Assembly: GCA_002099365.1 (NCBI GenBank)
Contig: MSED01000013.1
Span: forward strand, 1,116,001 to 1,180,000
Length of the DNA: 64,000 bases
Reading direction: 5' to 3'
Origin: Phialophora verrucosa
Lineage: Eukaryota; Ascomycota; Eurotiomycetes; Chaetothyriales; Herpotrichiellaceae
In this document: piece after piece, positions 9,844-21,546 of the stretch
Position numbering within the stretch: position 1 is the stretch's first letter
Layout of the letters: each line of letters starts with the position of its first letter
Position numbers and translations under genes: made by a program
The notes under the pieces: model-generated
The model's database searches: none
What the model was told of the DNA's origin: nothing
The model's input: the letters and a program-made list of their open reading frames with translations, nothing else

Positions 9844-11783
9844 TAAGCGAGTTGCAAGTTGCGAGCGGAGGGGCGAGAGAATGTTCTGCGTGAAACAGCG
9901 CAATTGCGACGAGACGAGACGAAGAATCTCAGAACTTAAGAGCACTCACACTTCTGTTTCCAACAAGCAGCTGCTCAATACTTTGGTTAAAATCACGACA
10001 TTGCGCGGGTCGCCCGCCGCGATCGAGCTTCACATCTGTCAGCCGACCTTGACGCCTACGTCAAGACAATCGTCATCATTCCAGCTGTTGCTAACACCTT
10101 GAATGGGCTTTGGTATTCTGGGGCTCCCAAAAGGATCGTTCATGATCTCACGACTTTGCTGAATGATTCCGGGGCCGAGAATTCCGAGGTTGAAAGCTTC
10201 CTCGCCTTCAAGTTGCTTGTTTCGCCTATCCACTGATTATCTTACCGGTCCCACCCGAAACGTATTGTGGTAGGTCGCAGCGTTTCATGCTCGACCGCTT
10301 CACACACCCGTCGTATTCGTTTTATCCGCTCACGAGAATGATGCATTTCTTTACGGCCGAAGCGGCGCACGGTATCTAGTTATAAGAAACCGTCTCCTTC
10401 GTGATGGCAGCAGCGAGCTCAGTTTGAGCTCAATTTCGGCTTGCCATGGGCTGCCTCAGCCCGCGGGACTTTGTAGCGACACAGCCAACATGAATTACAC
10501 CACGAGTATTAAGGCACCTTCCACTTCAAGGCAGCATCCATGATCGGACATGCTCCCTCCTATCCTGTCCATGGTCTAGAACCGGCACATGCAGTTGGGA
10601 GGCCTGGAGCTTCTGGTGAGAAGGATCGCCGACGCCCTGTCGGTTCATCCTCGATTGTTCAGGTAGAGAATATCGAACTCGAGCTTCTGTGAAAGAAGCC
10701 GAAATGGCAACTTGGAGACTGGGCTTGTCGGTGGTGTGACATTGAACAGGCTGCTCTTCTGAATTCTATCCAGAATGAGCAGCCGCACCAAACAAGTGAT
10801 CTAACGTTCATCGCTAGGTCTACCGAGCTACCCGTGAGGTTGCCAAAACCCGGCGTTCGCCATCGACGACATTACGGCCTGCGCATCACTTCTTGCTCTA
10901 CACAATCCATTCTGGTACAATTACTCTTTGCCACACCTTGACCGTCACAATGGCCTGTCAGAGGACTTGCATTCGGAAACTGCACTACCCAGCACCCCAT
11001 GTTTGGGTTAGATAGCCTTGCCCGATTAGCGAATTGGGCTCGATTTCAGATGCCATTTGCGCCTTACCAGATCCTGCAGGACCCTACTTTCGGGATCGCC
11101 GACAGCAAAGTGCGAAGAACGTTTGGCAACCCCTTGAGGCTAGAGTCGCAAGAATTCAGCAAGGTACGACCAAAAGCGACCTATGAAACCTCATCTGCGC
11201 CCGGAGTCGGATCGACCCACCCCCAAGCTGTGGTTTCCTGAGACTTGAACAAACACCGGATCGGGCTTTGGTGGCTTGATCGGGTAGCGTGATCCCACCA
11301 TTCAGGTCTCAGGCAAGCCAGGGACGATTCTCGGTCCGCAGATCTGGGCGCCACAATTCGCTCGTCCTTCGGTATACTTGTCCCGACAGCCATTGTCGAG
11401 GCTGCTGAGCATCAAGACATCAGCTCCAGGAGAAAACCACGTCACATGGTGATGGGCGCCCACACGGTCTCGAAATGGCAAAAAGCCTTGATGTATCATC
11501 GCACGTCCGTACAAGTAATGGCCACGACAAGGGGACAGCGCACCCACAGGGCCAGGCTCACGGTGGTTGACATGGGTCGTCTCGCTGCGCACCCTCCGTC
11601 AAGGGAATGAGATCATGAATTTCGGCTACGGGCCTTGATGCTTTTGCTATATAACGGTCGCAGGAAATGGATTTGTTGTGACGGCGATCCTACCACACAG
11701 CAGAAACAATCAACCTCTGTCCAGCATCCACCTACGCCCAACCACCTTCGCTGTGAACGACACCGACCCCGCCGTCGGCACAC
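9844..11783. other. Intergenic spacer (1.9 kb), no gene recognised
   Basis: No conserved coding segment found on either strand. The longest open stretches, such as 10999-11241 (+) and 11302-11592 (-), have no motif and no plausible splicing partners. A TATA box for the downstream regulator lies at 11648-11654. Confidence 0.4.
11648..11654 (+). promoter_or_regulatory. TATA box for the Fungal_trans_2 regulator
   Basis: TATATAA within TGCTATATAACGG, about 130 bp upstream of the ATG at 11784. It argues that transcription starts close by and that no long upstream exon with a zinc cluster is missing. Confidence 0.5.
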
Positions 11784-13380
11784 ATGGACAAGAAGATACC
11801 CAACTGGGGATCCGTCCGGTCCAAGCTGACGCAAGAAGGTTATATGTACAGGATGAAGCTCGGAAATCCTCCCACAGGGAGCGGCAACGACCCCTCACAG
11901 CGTTGCCCGTCGTCCTCGACCTCATCTAGCAATGCGCAGCTCAGCTTACCAACTGGAGACAGCCCTCCCAGACATATTACGAGCGTGTTGGATCCAGATA
12001 GAGCAGCCGTGGAGCTTCGTACAATCTCTGGGCTCCTTGCCCAGCTCAATCTCGGCCGGGCATTCCGAAGCGATCATAATCTCGACCCGAATGCCGCAAT
12101 CGAGTTCTGTATGTCCTTCTTCTCTCCAATATGCCTCCCCTAACAAGGTTCCTCCCAGTGTATCGGTGCTATGCCCCTTTTGTCATACATCGTCGTTACA
12201 AAAGTATCAGCTTCGAGCCCCGGAACTTCCTTGATCCTGTCATGCTCGAAGACAACATGCTGGCGCAAGCTTTGGTCGTATGGGTGTCTGAAATGCGAGG
12301 CCGGTTCAGCCCGGATACGGGGAGTGCTGGAGAGCTGCTGTTGACACACCGGAGTACTGTACTTCGCGAGCTTCGGGAGAGGATCTCTTCATCGCAGGCA
12401 TGCACTTCCGATTCCGTCATGTGGACTATCCTCTTATTAGCTGCAACTGAGGTAAGTTCCATCCATCGATGAAGTAACCTAGCTAACCAAGAGTTCAGCT
12501 TATGCAGGATAACATGCAGGCCATGGGGACGCATCTCGGCGCTTTGCGGCACATTATCCATCTCAGAGGCGGCATAGACTCACCCAGTTCGAGCAAATGG
12601 GTCAAGCTCCTTCTTCTGCAGTAGGCTCTGCTGACTCGCCCACTCAAGTGGTTGCTGATAGACAATAGATTTGAAAGATTCTTGAACTACCGGCAATTTG
12701 ACCATGTCAGGAGCGCAAGCCTCGACAATGCGTCGCCCGTGGCTGAACGCGCCCACTACCCGCTTCCACCGAATCTTAAGGATCGACTGGCCAAATTACC
12801 TCCGGGATTCGCGGAATTATTTGGCGTCGCTCCCATGAACATGCAGATCTTGAGCCTGGTCGAACGAATCAGCCAATGGATGCAGCAGCTTGCCGATGAT
12901 GCTCAAGGAGATCAAGCCCGAGAGGTTGTCCAAAGCATCGCGGATGCCATGTCCTTGGACTCGTTTCGAGCCTTTGACCTGCTGCAACAGGACAAGCTTG
13001 GGGCGACAGAACGCTTGCTGGTTCTTGGGTTGTGTGCGTTTTGCATTTACATGAATGATCAAGTTGTCTACTCTGTCATGGAATGGGGTCTCCGGCTCCA
13101 TTGTATGACACAAGTCACGAAACAGATGGACTCCTTCGAGGAACATGCCCGTGAGAGCATGATCTGGGTGGCAGCAGTTCTCGTGGCAACAGGCGGGAAT
13201 GGCTCCCCGTCATGGCAATTGGGAGGACGAATCTTTCGTGCATGCCGTGGCGCGCATTCGAGGCTCCATGCGAGCGCCCAAAGAAGCCAGAGATATTTTT
13301 GGCACACAGACCTGACCGAGAAACTGACGGCTGCCGCCTCTGACCGGAGGCACAGAGATACCGTCAGAGATGCGGTATGA
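11784..13380 (+). CDS. Fungal_trans_2-type regulator lacking a visible zinc cluster
   Basis: Resembles the C-terminal regulatory domain of fungal Zn2Cys6 factors of the PF11951 type. Four exons: 11784-12108, 12159-12451, 12499-12620, 12669-13380. Introns 12109-12158, 12452-12498 and 12621-12668 are 47-50 nt and have TAAC/TGAC branch sites. The product is about 483 aa. Diagnostic segments are the ALVVWVSEMRG helix, VMWTILLLAATELMQDN and THLGALRHIIHLRGG, the family's most conserved helix-loop, then a helical C-terminal half. The first 80 residues are Ser/Pro-rich with no cysteine array, and the upstream DNA to the TATA box holds none. It may act as a cofactor or be an N-terminally reduced paralogue. 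The position of the stop and the third intron are the least certain parts. Confidence 0.72.
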
Positions 13381-14955
13381 TCTGGGCAGGTGCTTGCCGT
13401 CGACCCGTCCAGTATCAAGGCTAGACTTGCACATTTGGATCTCCGGAAGGAGACCCCGTTTCCCACCGCCGACGAGTCCTTCTGATCGTGCGTCCATTCA
13501 CGTAGCGACATTGCCCAACTGACGGACATCGAGTCGGCTGAAGACCAGAAGGAGGTCACCTCGGATCCATACCGCACATTCACCGGATGGCAATGGAGCC
13601 AAGTTCCAGCCACGGCAATTCCGCATCCTTAGCGGTTGCATTCGCAATTCGTACACGGTACCCACGAGATAATGAAGAGATGAGAATATGGTCCTGACGG
13701 TTTGGGACATTCACAAGCGTGTTATCGCCGATTGGCTAGAGAGCACACGGTTCAGGGAGGCAAGGCCTAAATATATATCTCAGGCTAGCTTTGTGCCGGT
13801 CGAATGCCGTAAACCCAACATACTTCGAAGAGGATAACTCGAGAGTCTCCTCACCGTCACGGCTTCCAGAGCACACCTTATGACAAGCGCATACATGCCG
13901 TTGCCACGGCCCTTCTGCCCGGCATGTCAGTTGCATGTCTACCAAGGACTGTGTAAGCCTGTCTACGACAGCCTCGCCTGGATGCCCAGCCAGTCCAGGC
14001 CTGGCCGGGACCCTTTTACGGCAAGGCTGAGCTATCAGGACAAATCAGGGCCGCGGCCCAAGTTTTAGGCGTTTGACAGAGTGCTTGGGCGACAGTGGAG
14101 CGCGGAGCAGTCCCCATAGGGGGACCCCCGCCCGCTGCAAATCAATCCATCGGCCTCACCCTAAACCTACCTAACCTACCAGTTTTCCACGAATGCACCA
14201 GAATCTATTTTCGAATTCGCTCCTTTCTCGATCTGCTCATCTTGGACGACCTCCTTCCCGCCTAGTAGATGTGTTGAACGGCAGATGCACCAGGCCGGTT
14301 ACGCGGCACTGGAGCCAGAAGGATCCAAGAGCTCGGGGGGTTATCTCGAGGGATTCAGGGCCCCAGGGGTTCGGGCTTGGTGTTTCCAGTGTGTTTCGTC
14401 ATTGTTTACAGCTGGAGACAAGCGCTGGCCTAGTCCAATCCACTACCATCGCCGCTAGCTTCTCTCATCACCAACTTCGGAGAGTGGACGCGGCCACGCG
14501 CTCTTTGATCCTTCGACTTTTTCTTTCACCATGGTCCCCTGAACTGACAACTCTACCCGAGTTCAACTTCAAACGTGTGGAGTTTCGAGTTCCCGCATGG
14601 CGTTGGTTCGCGATATTGCCGGTCCAAGGGGCAGGGTCGATAGCCAGAAGCGCTCATACTGTTATGCATGGGTAGAGCCCGTGCCGTTCAAACATTATCT
14701 GTTTGGCAGTACTTGGCGAGCCGTGTTGTTCCTGCGAGATTTCTTTCCCCTGACTGCATACTCCGTGTCGTATAGGATATAAAGAGTTGAAGATCTCCAC
14801 CGATCTTGCAAGAAATATCTTTCACCTCCAGCACACTCTCACACCTAATACGAGAATACCTCCCGCTTCTCTTCAACAAGCCAAATACTTCGATCCCGGT
14901 GATTGAACAACCGTTGCTTCTCCATAACCTACATTCCACACAACATATCACAACC
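13381..14955. other. Intergenic spacer (1.6 kb) upstream of cupredoxin
   Basis: No supportable gene. The ORF at 14193-14675 (+) is short on conserved features. The stretch near 14110-14130 has a small inverted repeat, TCCCC-ATA-GGGGGA, which includes an AGGGG/CCCCT stress-element-like core. A TATA box for the cupredoxin gene lies at 14778-14784. Confidence 0.4.
14778..14784 (+). promoter_or_regulatory. TATA box for the cupredoxin gene
   Basis: TATAAAG in GGATATAAAGAG, about 170 bp upstream of the ATG at 14956. The leader that follows is C/T/A-rich and low in G, typical of highly expressed fungal secreted proteins. Confidence 0.55.
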
Positions 14956-15701
14956 ATGCATTCCATACTCTCCTCGACAGCTCTCGTCTTCGGTGTGCTG
15001 GCCACATCCGCCCTCGCCTCCCCCCAGTACGGCGACGACAGCTCGTCATCGACAATGTCTGCCTCACCCTCTTCGTCAACCTCCGGCATCCACGCAGTGA
15101 AGGTTGGGCCTGGCCTAACTTTCACTCCCGACACCGTCACCGCTGCTGAAGGCGACTGGGTTGAATTCACATTCGGCTCAGGTCACTCTGTCGCCCAGTC
15201 TTCTTTCGACGCTCCTTGTGTGCCCATCGAGGGCGCTGCCGGCGTGTATTCCGGATTCCCCAACAATGGCGATGTCTGGAGGATCCAGATCAACAGCACG
15301 GATCCCTTGTGGTTGTACTGTTCAGCAACCGGACATTGTGAGGGAGGCATGGCCATGGTTGTGAACCCTCCGTACGTTTATCTTCCCCGTCCAGCTGCAA
15401 AACATCATGGAGACTAACAACACGAAATAGATCCAGCGGCAATACCCTCGACGCCTACAAATCCGCCGCATCCAGCGCTTCAGGCTCGTCGCCAGAGACC
15501 GTCCAGGGCGGTGTCTTCGGCGCTGCCACGGATGATTCTGGTAGCCCGAGCAGCAGCGCCTCGGACTCAGGTAGCACCCCTAGTGCTACTGGAGATGGCT
15601 CTAGTGCGTCCCCGACAGGCAATGCTGGAACCTCGAATGTCATCTCGAACGGGCTGATGCTCATGGGTGCCGTTGCTGCCGGTGCTGCAGCCATCTTGTA
15701 G
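14956..15701 (+). CDS. Secreted GPI-anchored cupredoxin (serine-rich extracellular protein)
   Basis: Predicted cell-wall or plasma-membrane-attached blue-copper-like protein of unknown partner. Exons 14956-15371 and 15431-15701, intron 15372-15430 (GTACGT...ATAG), 228 aa. Residues 1-22 are a signal peptide ending in SALASPQ. The cupredoxin domain (about 45-137) keeps a full type-1 copper set: His77 (GSGHSV), Cys122, His127 and Met132 in CSATGHCEGGMAM, with Cys88 and Cys128 placed for a disulfide. A Ser/Gly/Thr-rich stalk follows, then a hydrophobic C-terminus (GLMLMGAVAAGAAAIL) after a small-residue omega-like site, as in GPI-anchored proteins. It is the middle of a three-gene + strand run with the regulator and the flavin monooxygenase. 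Confidence 0.9.
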
Positions 15702-16549
15702 ACGGACTCCCTGCGAGAAGGTGGGAGAGGAGGACGAGGCACGCAGTAGATATTTATTTTCCAAGCGATCCTAGCGCATTTGGAGAAGAGAGGAAATGAC
15801 ACATACAGTATTGATGCTACCCTCTTGATGCTGTCACACTTGATGTTGTTCCACTTGTAAAGGCGTTCGCCTTCGCCGTTTCTTTCCACTGACTTACATA
15901 TGCAGGAGCCGCTCGCCAATTGCTCTTTTGTGGCAGGTTTCGACTTTCCTCTCTGCTCCTCATGTGTACATGGCAAAGCTATCCCCTCGGTGACTCCAAG
16001 GCTTACGGCATGCCTGATTCCGATGCTTCATTATCACGTCCGAAAGCCGGTCTTTCGATCCGTCATCAGTTCAGCAAGCTTCTCATCGAGAGTCGGCCTC
16101 GGATATGACAAGCCACCGAGGAGAGGAACTGGTTCCAGCCTTGTCTCCTCACTCCTGCGTACTGTGTATGGCCAGCCTTTGACAACCTCTGACCTCGGTT
16201 AGCCCAACCCCGCTCCTTCTGTACACGGTCGAGTATGTTTGCCGTTGCATATCCGAAAGGGGGGCCTTACCCAGAGGTAGAGCGGCCGAGGACGAATGAG
16301 GCCTCCAACTGCACACGCAGACCTGACTCGTGTAGGTCTCTCACTGGACTCCCCAGGGCGATCAGACGGGCCTTACAACGTCTTGCCGTACGTAAGGACC
16401 AACCGCGGCAATACCGCACGAAGTTTGGACGGAAGTTGAAGTGCATTTTGTCTTTGTCCGGCTGAGGTTGTATATACATCAACTTCGCACCAAGACTCAG
16501 CTCGAAGCGCGAAGTGGAAGGGCAATCCGTATCTGTATTGCGACTCACG
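15702..16549. other. Intergenic spacer (0.85 kb), monooxygenase promoter
   Basis: Contains the 3' UTR of the cupredoxin gene and the promoter of the flavin monooxygenase. Nothing else is recognised. Confidence 0.4.
16471..16477 (+). promoter_or_regulatory. TATA box for the flavin monooxygenase
   Basis: TATATAC, 79 bp upstream of the ATG at 16550. This supports 16550 as the start rather than an in-frame codon further upstream. Confidence 0.5.
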
Positions 16550-18450
16550 ATGCCTCTAATCGACGAGAGACCATACACTGCGGATGAGATCCCTGATTAT
16601 CCGCAATGTACACCGCAGCCATTGAAGATCATCCACGTCGGCGCCGGTGCGTCGGGGATCCTGTTCGCGCACAAAGCCGAGAAGCAACTCAAGAACTACG
16701 AATTGATCTGCTATGAGAAGAACGATGTGATCGGTGGGACTTGGTACGAGAACAGGTCAGATCAGCAACCCACCGCTGGCGACTCGTGGCAATCTGATCA
16801 GGAAACAGATATCCCGGCTGCGCTTGCGATATCCCCGCCCACACGTACACTTTTGCGTTTGAGCCGAACCCGGAATGGAGCGGCTATTATAGCTACAGCG
16901 ACGAGATCCAGGCGTATATGCTTAAATTCGCGAAAAAGTACGGCGTGGAGAAATACATCCAGGTGAGCACGGAAGTCGTGGCCGCCACGTGGGACGAAAC
17001 GCATTCCAGATGGACAGTCGACTTAAAGCGCAAGGACGGCAGCACCTTTACGGATACGTGCGACGTGCTCGTCAATGGCGCCGGCGTTGTCAACAAGTGG
17101 AAATGGCCGGCGATCGAGGGCCTGCACGACTTTAAAGGGACGCTGGCTCATTCCGCCGACTGGGACCGGAGCATCGACTGGACAGGAAAGACCGTCGCCG
17201 TCATCGGCACCGGCTCCAGTTCCATCCAGATGGTGCCGAAACTACAAGAGACGGCGGCACGCGTCACGGTCTTCATGCGGAACCAGACGTACATTGCGAC
17301 GCCGATCGGCTCTGTGTCGAACAAGGAAGCCGACCCCGAGGCCCAAGACCCCCAAGCCGCCGGCAAGCACAGCTACACGGAGAAGGAGAAGCAGAAGTTC
17401 CGCGACGATCCGGAGTACCATCTCAACTACCGGCGAGAGGTCGAGCGGTCTGTCGTCAGCATCTTCCGCATGTTCCTGCGTGGGACGGAGGCGAACATAA
17501 TGGCCAAGAAGTACCTCCAGGACGACATGGCGAAGAGGCTGGGCGACCGCGACGACCTCAAGAAGCGATTCATCCCGGAGTGGAGCCCTGGCTGTCGTAG
17601 GCTGACCCCCGGCGAGGGATACCTCGAGGCCCTCATTAAGGACAACGTGACCTGCGTGTTTGACGATATCGTTAAAGTCACGCCCGAGGGTATCATCACC
17701 GCCGACGGCTCCGAATATAAATGCGACATCCTCGCGTGTGCCACGGGCTTCCACATCGCTTACCTGCCACACTTCCGCGTCACTGGCCTCGGCGGCCAAG
17801 TCATGCAGGACCAGAAATCGCCCAACGTATATTCTTCAGTCGCCGCCCCGGGTTTCCCGAATTACTTCGTCGTGAACGGCCCGCGGGGCAACTGGGGCCA
17901 GGGCTGCATCCTGCCCAGCCATGAAGTCCACATCGAGTATATCATGCAGTGCTGCAGGAAGCTGCAGGAGGATGGCGTCCGGTGGATGATGCCTAAGCAG
18001 GACGTCACTAGCCAGATGAACTTGTATATGGATGCGTGGCATGCCAAGCACAGCGTCTGGGCGGAGGATTGTAAAAGCTGGTATAAAGTGAGTGGTGTGA
18101 CCGGGTTCGACTTGCTGCTTCTACCCCTCCCGAGAATATGCATTGTGCTTCATGCGATATGCCTGCTCTCCCGTTCCATGATTGACGCATTTACTGACGC
18201 CATGGGGGCATTGAAACAGGACAACAAACCAAACGGCCGCGTGTACATCTGGCCGGGCAGCCTGTTCCACCACCTGAAGTACATGAAACGCCCGCGCTTT
18301 GAGCACTACGAGATGCAGTACCGCGATCCCGCCAACATCTTTGCCTTTTTGGGCAATGGGCTCACGATCACGGAGGAGAAGTATGGCCCCAAGGACATGC
18401 CTGTGCCGTATATTCGCCTTAACGAGGACGACGAGTGGGATATCGAGTAA
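16550..18450 (+). CDS. Baeyer-Villiger-type FAD-dependent monooxygenase
   Basis: Oxidises a ketone or related small molecule with NADPH and O2; the substrate is unknown. Exons 16550-16755, 16809-18087 and 18220-18450, 571 aa. Introns are 16756-16808 and 18088-18219. The first Rossmann motif is GAGASG (31-36), followed by GGTWYENRYPGCACD; splicing intron 1 restores the R-YPG junction. The BVMO fingerprint F-x-G-x3-H-x3-W-D is present as FKGTLAHSADWD (near residue 176), the NADPH Rossmann motif is GTGSSS (near 200), and ACATGFH is the later family motif. The C-terminal half resembles fungal secondary-metabolite and steroid BVMOs. Intron 2 is 132 nt, divisible by three and free of stops, so unspliced mRNA would encode 44 extra, largely hydrophobic residues. 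Confidence 0.9.
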
Positions 18451-19011
18451 ATATGGACCGATTCGGTACTGTAGAAGGGAAGATCTGGCAGCATAGCCAT
18501 TACTGTGGCCGTCGTTAACTCTTAGACAGTGTCATCAGCAAGCCCCGAGACCTTAATTATATCTAGCAGCCAAGATGAAGCCATGGACAAAGAAGTTGTC
18601 GACTGGGTAGCCTCCTGGTTCGGTGACTCTGTGCGACCCAGAATATATATCATTTGTTTTAGATTCTAGGCTCCATGTCCCAGGTTTTATATCGCGTCGT
18701 CATTGAGATTCCGGCCCTGGAACTGTCCCGTCTCGCAATGTACATACATAGGACAGTGTTCAATGTAGACAGTTGCGCCCACGACAATGTCAGTAACGCA
18801 CAGACCACCGATCGCCTGCCAAGCTGGAACGGATCAACTATTTCGCGACGTTTATTTCCCCACGTTTCCCAATGTTCAGTGTTTAATGTCCAAAGTCCAA
18901 TGTCGAATGTCGTGAATGTTCGTGGGAAGCCACTTTGATACTCACCCCACAACGTACGAGTAGACCACTCTGAAGTCAGCCCAGCATTAGCGACTGCCTC
19001 CAGCGCACACA
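18451..19011. other. Intergenic spacer (0.56 kb)
   Basis: No gene. Around 18860-18925 the sequence AATGT recurs in loosely repeated words (CAATGTTCAGTGTTTAATGTCC and similar), an imperfect tandem array of no known role. Confidence 0.4.
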
Positions 19012-19947
19012 ATGTCACATGCCCGCGTCGAAGAACTCTCGGACTCGGATCCTGAGATCGACGACCCCTCCAACTACCTTCCACAAAACGACGACCAAAT
19101 CATCCGGCCCGTAACAGCTGCGCAGCCCTCATCAATACCTCAACAACCGAACCCGACGCTCTTCCGACCTCCTCCTCCTGAAGCGACCTCCGACTCTCAC
19201 CCCCCATTCCGCAGACAAGCGCCCACGGAAATCAAACACTACCAATGCATCTACCCGATCTACTTCGACTCGACGCGGTCGAAATCCCAAGGCCGGCGCG
19301 TTTCGAAAAGCCTGGCAGTCCCCAATCCTCTGGCGTTTCAGGTCCTGTCGGCCATTCGCTTCAGCCTGGGCGAGAATGTGTTCCGCGTGGCGTTTGAGCC
19401 GGACAAGACACACCCCAAGGACTGGGCGAATCCGGGCCGGGTGAAGATCCAGCTCAAGGACTTCGACGCCGGAAACACACCCGTGAGCCGCCACGTCAAG
19501 AGTAAAGCCCACTTGTACAACATCATCGGGAAATGGCTGGTCCAACATCCCACGACGAAGGAATCTCCCTTGGATTTGCACCTCCCGGGCCTGCCTGTGC
19601 CGGAGAAGTTCGCGGAAAGCGAGGTCGTCGCGCCGAGAGGGTGGAAGATGGGCACGATCCTGCCGGTGCACAGTAATGCGGTGAGCGGGGGTGGGGTCAA
19701 GGACAATTTCTTCCAGGAGGCCATGGAGGAGTTGAAGGCCGCGCAGGCCAAGGGGCATTTAGCGAACAATGGACCTGGTGCCGGCGCCGGCGGTGGTGGT
19801 GGAGGAGGAATGCCGGATATGGCTGCCCTGCAGAGTATGATGAGCGGGATGGGAGGCATGGGCGGCCTAGGTGGGTTGATGGGCGGTGGAGGTGGTGGCG
19901 GAGACTCTGGCGGTGGAAGGAAGAAAAAGGACAAGAAGAAGGGCTGA
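19012..19947 (+). CDS. SEC65: Signal recognition particle subunit SEC65 (SRP19)
   Basis: Binds SRP RNA and promotes SRP54 loading for co-translational targeting to the ER. Single exon, 311 aa. The SRP19 fold covers about residues 75-185: CIYPIYFDSTRSKSQGRRV, then KSLAVPNP, RVKIQL and RHVKSKAHLYNIIGKWL, with the basic RNA-contacting residues. The N-terminal ~70 residues are disordered (ELSDSDPEIDDPSNY). The C-terminus is a Gly/Met-rich stretch ending in a lysine cluster (GRKKKDKKKG), as in other filamentous-fungal SEC65 proteins. The start at 19012 follows an ACACA leader. Confidence 0.95.
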   Translation: MSHARVEELSDSDPEIDDPSNYLPQNDDQIIRPVTAAQPSSIPQQPNPTLFRPPPPEATSDSHPPFRRQAPTEIKHYQCIYPIYFDSTRSKSQGRRVSKSLAVPNPLAFQVLSAIRFSLGENVFRVAFEPDKTHPKDWANPGRVKIQLKDFDAGNTPVSRHVKSKAHLYNIIGKWLVQHPTTKESPLDLHLPGLPVPEKFAESEVVAPRGWKMGTILPVHSNAVSGGGVKDNFFQEAMEELKAAQAKGHLANNGPGAGAGGGGGGGMPDMAALQSMMSGMGGMGGLGGLMGGGGGGGDSGGGRKKKDKKKG

Positions 19948-21546
19948 TGATTCTACATTGTCACCCGCACCTGCTACGATACACCTCTGAACGTGCATTT
20001 AAAGCGACAAAGCGAGATCGAACCGTGGGTGGAAGTGTACCAGAGTCGTCGGTATACAGAACCGCCGCATCATGTGGGAGGGAAACTCCGCTGGGCTATC
20101 GAACATTTGCAGCGAAAACCACGCAGCCTGTACAGACGACGGTAAGCCGACCATCAAACCCGCCTCATCAATGCGATTTCCCTTACTCAGCCTTCCACAC
20201 CTGTCCGCGCCCAGCACGCATCGCACACAACATCCCCTCTCTTCGACGATGCTCACTTCTACGCATTCGTCCGTTCCGTTTGCCTCTCAAATACTCAACT
20301 AGGCGTCCAGCCACCCGCCCGCTTAAGAGAAGCCACCAGGCACCGTCGGTGATGACGCCGTCCGCCAATCTCATAGAGCGCAGATCTAGTTTCTCCACGA
20401 CATCGCAGCGCGAGAAGTGAGATCGAGGACCAGCATGTCCAATCCAAGCTGGCATGTGGAAAGGGGTGGGTCGGAAACGATCTGATACAGTATCCGCGGG
20501 GATGCGCTGCACCGTGAGGGTGAAGATAAGATTCGTCTGCCACCATATTCGTACATCCACATTGTAATACGTGGTGAACATCCAAGTTGGAGTTCGTAGC
20601 GCGCGTGCCCGGCACTCGACTACACAACTACTCGTGCGGGCAGAAAGTCACTTCCAATCTCGCCCTACTCGTGTGTGTGGATAGACAGTCCTAAACCCGC
20701 CGTCCAGAGACGAGGTTGACAAGATGCGTTGCGTGTCTACACCTTTTAGCATCTTCGGTCTCATTGTTCCAATCGACTTCATAATCATCATCATCATCGG
20801 CTCGTGTGCCAGGGGTCCTCGAGGGAACTAGCCACCAGGAACCGCAACATGCCAGAGCAGGTACAGGTACAGGTTCAGGTTCCGGTACAGAGGGAATAAC
20901 GTCTACCAGGAATCAAGGTCTCTCTTAGTCCCAGTACGAGTACGGGTATGCGTACGATATAGTCACTCGTAGTAGCACGAATATAGCAGGACGGGTCAAC
21001 GTTGGTCCACGCAGTAGTGGTACACCACCAGGCCACCAGGCCAACCGCCTTTGGAGAGCTCCTCCGCCATCTGTCCTTCGTCTTCTGTTTCTTTGATGTA
21101 CGTGGACGTATCTTCGTTCACTTAGGACTCATTATCTATGCAGACATTCAAAAGATCTACCTCAAGCTCAAGCCTCGTGACGGCAAGCACATTCGCGTCG
21201 TCGTCACATTGAATGTATTCGACGAGGGGACATCCCCACTGTCTGCTATCTGATCCCCCTCTCTGTCCTCTCTGCTATCTGCCTTAGGCTGTATCAAACG
21301 TGTCCTTCAGAGCTACTTTCTGCATCGAACATGTCCTTGCAAGCTACCTGCAAGTAGCCTCATTCGTTCTCCCGTTGTCTTTTTTCCCAAGCAACGTCCC
21401 AGCAGCTAATCAACGTGTCTCAACAGAACCCAGCAAAAGAACAGCACAGCACATAAAACGCGAGCACACAGAACACAGCACCCTCCCTCCGGTTGGTCTG
21501 GTCGGTCTCCTTTTGGCAGCAATGAACACAAGTTCAGCATCAGCCC
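19948..21546. other. Intergenic spacer (1.6 kb) with simple repeats
   Basis: Convergent spacer between SEC65 and the BTB gene. It contains (ATC)5 at 20784-20798 and a degenerate CAGGTA/CAGGTT array near 20860-20890. A minus-strand frame at 20183-20581 reads smoothly (LDLRSMRLADGVITDGAWW, SGRVAGRLVEYLRG) and ends beside a GTAAGG donor-like site, so an unrecognised gene here is possible but not supported. Confidence 0.35.

Noticed and set aside
14193..14675. 160-codon + strand ORF between regulator and cupredoxin
   Set aside because: No motif, no family resemblance, no promoter signal at its start, and alternative frames are equally open.
19785..19915. G-rich coding stretch in SEC65 considered as a G-quadruplex regulator
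   Set aside because: The G-runs are explained by the Gly/Met-rich tail encoded there, which other fungal SEC65 proteins share.
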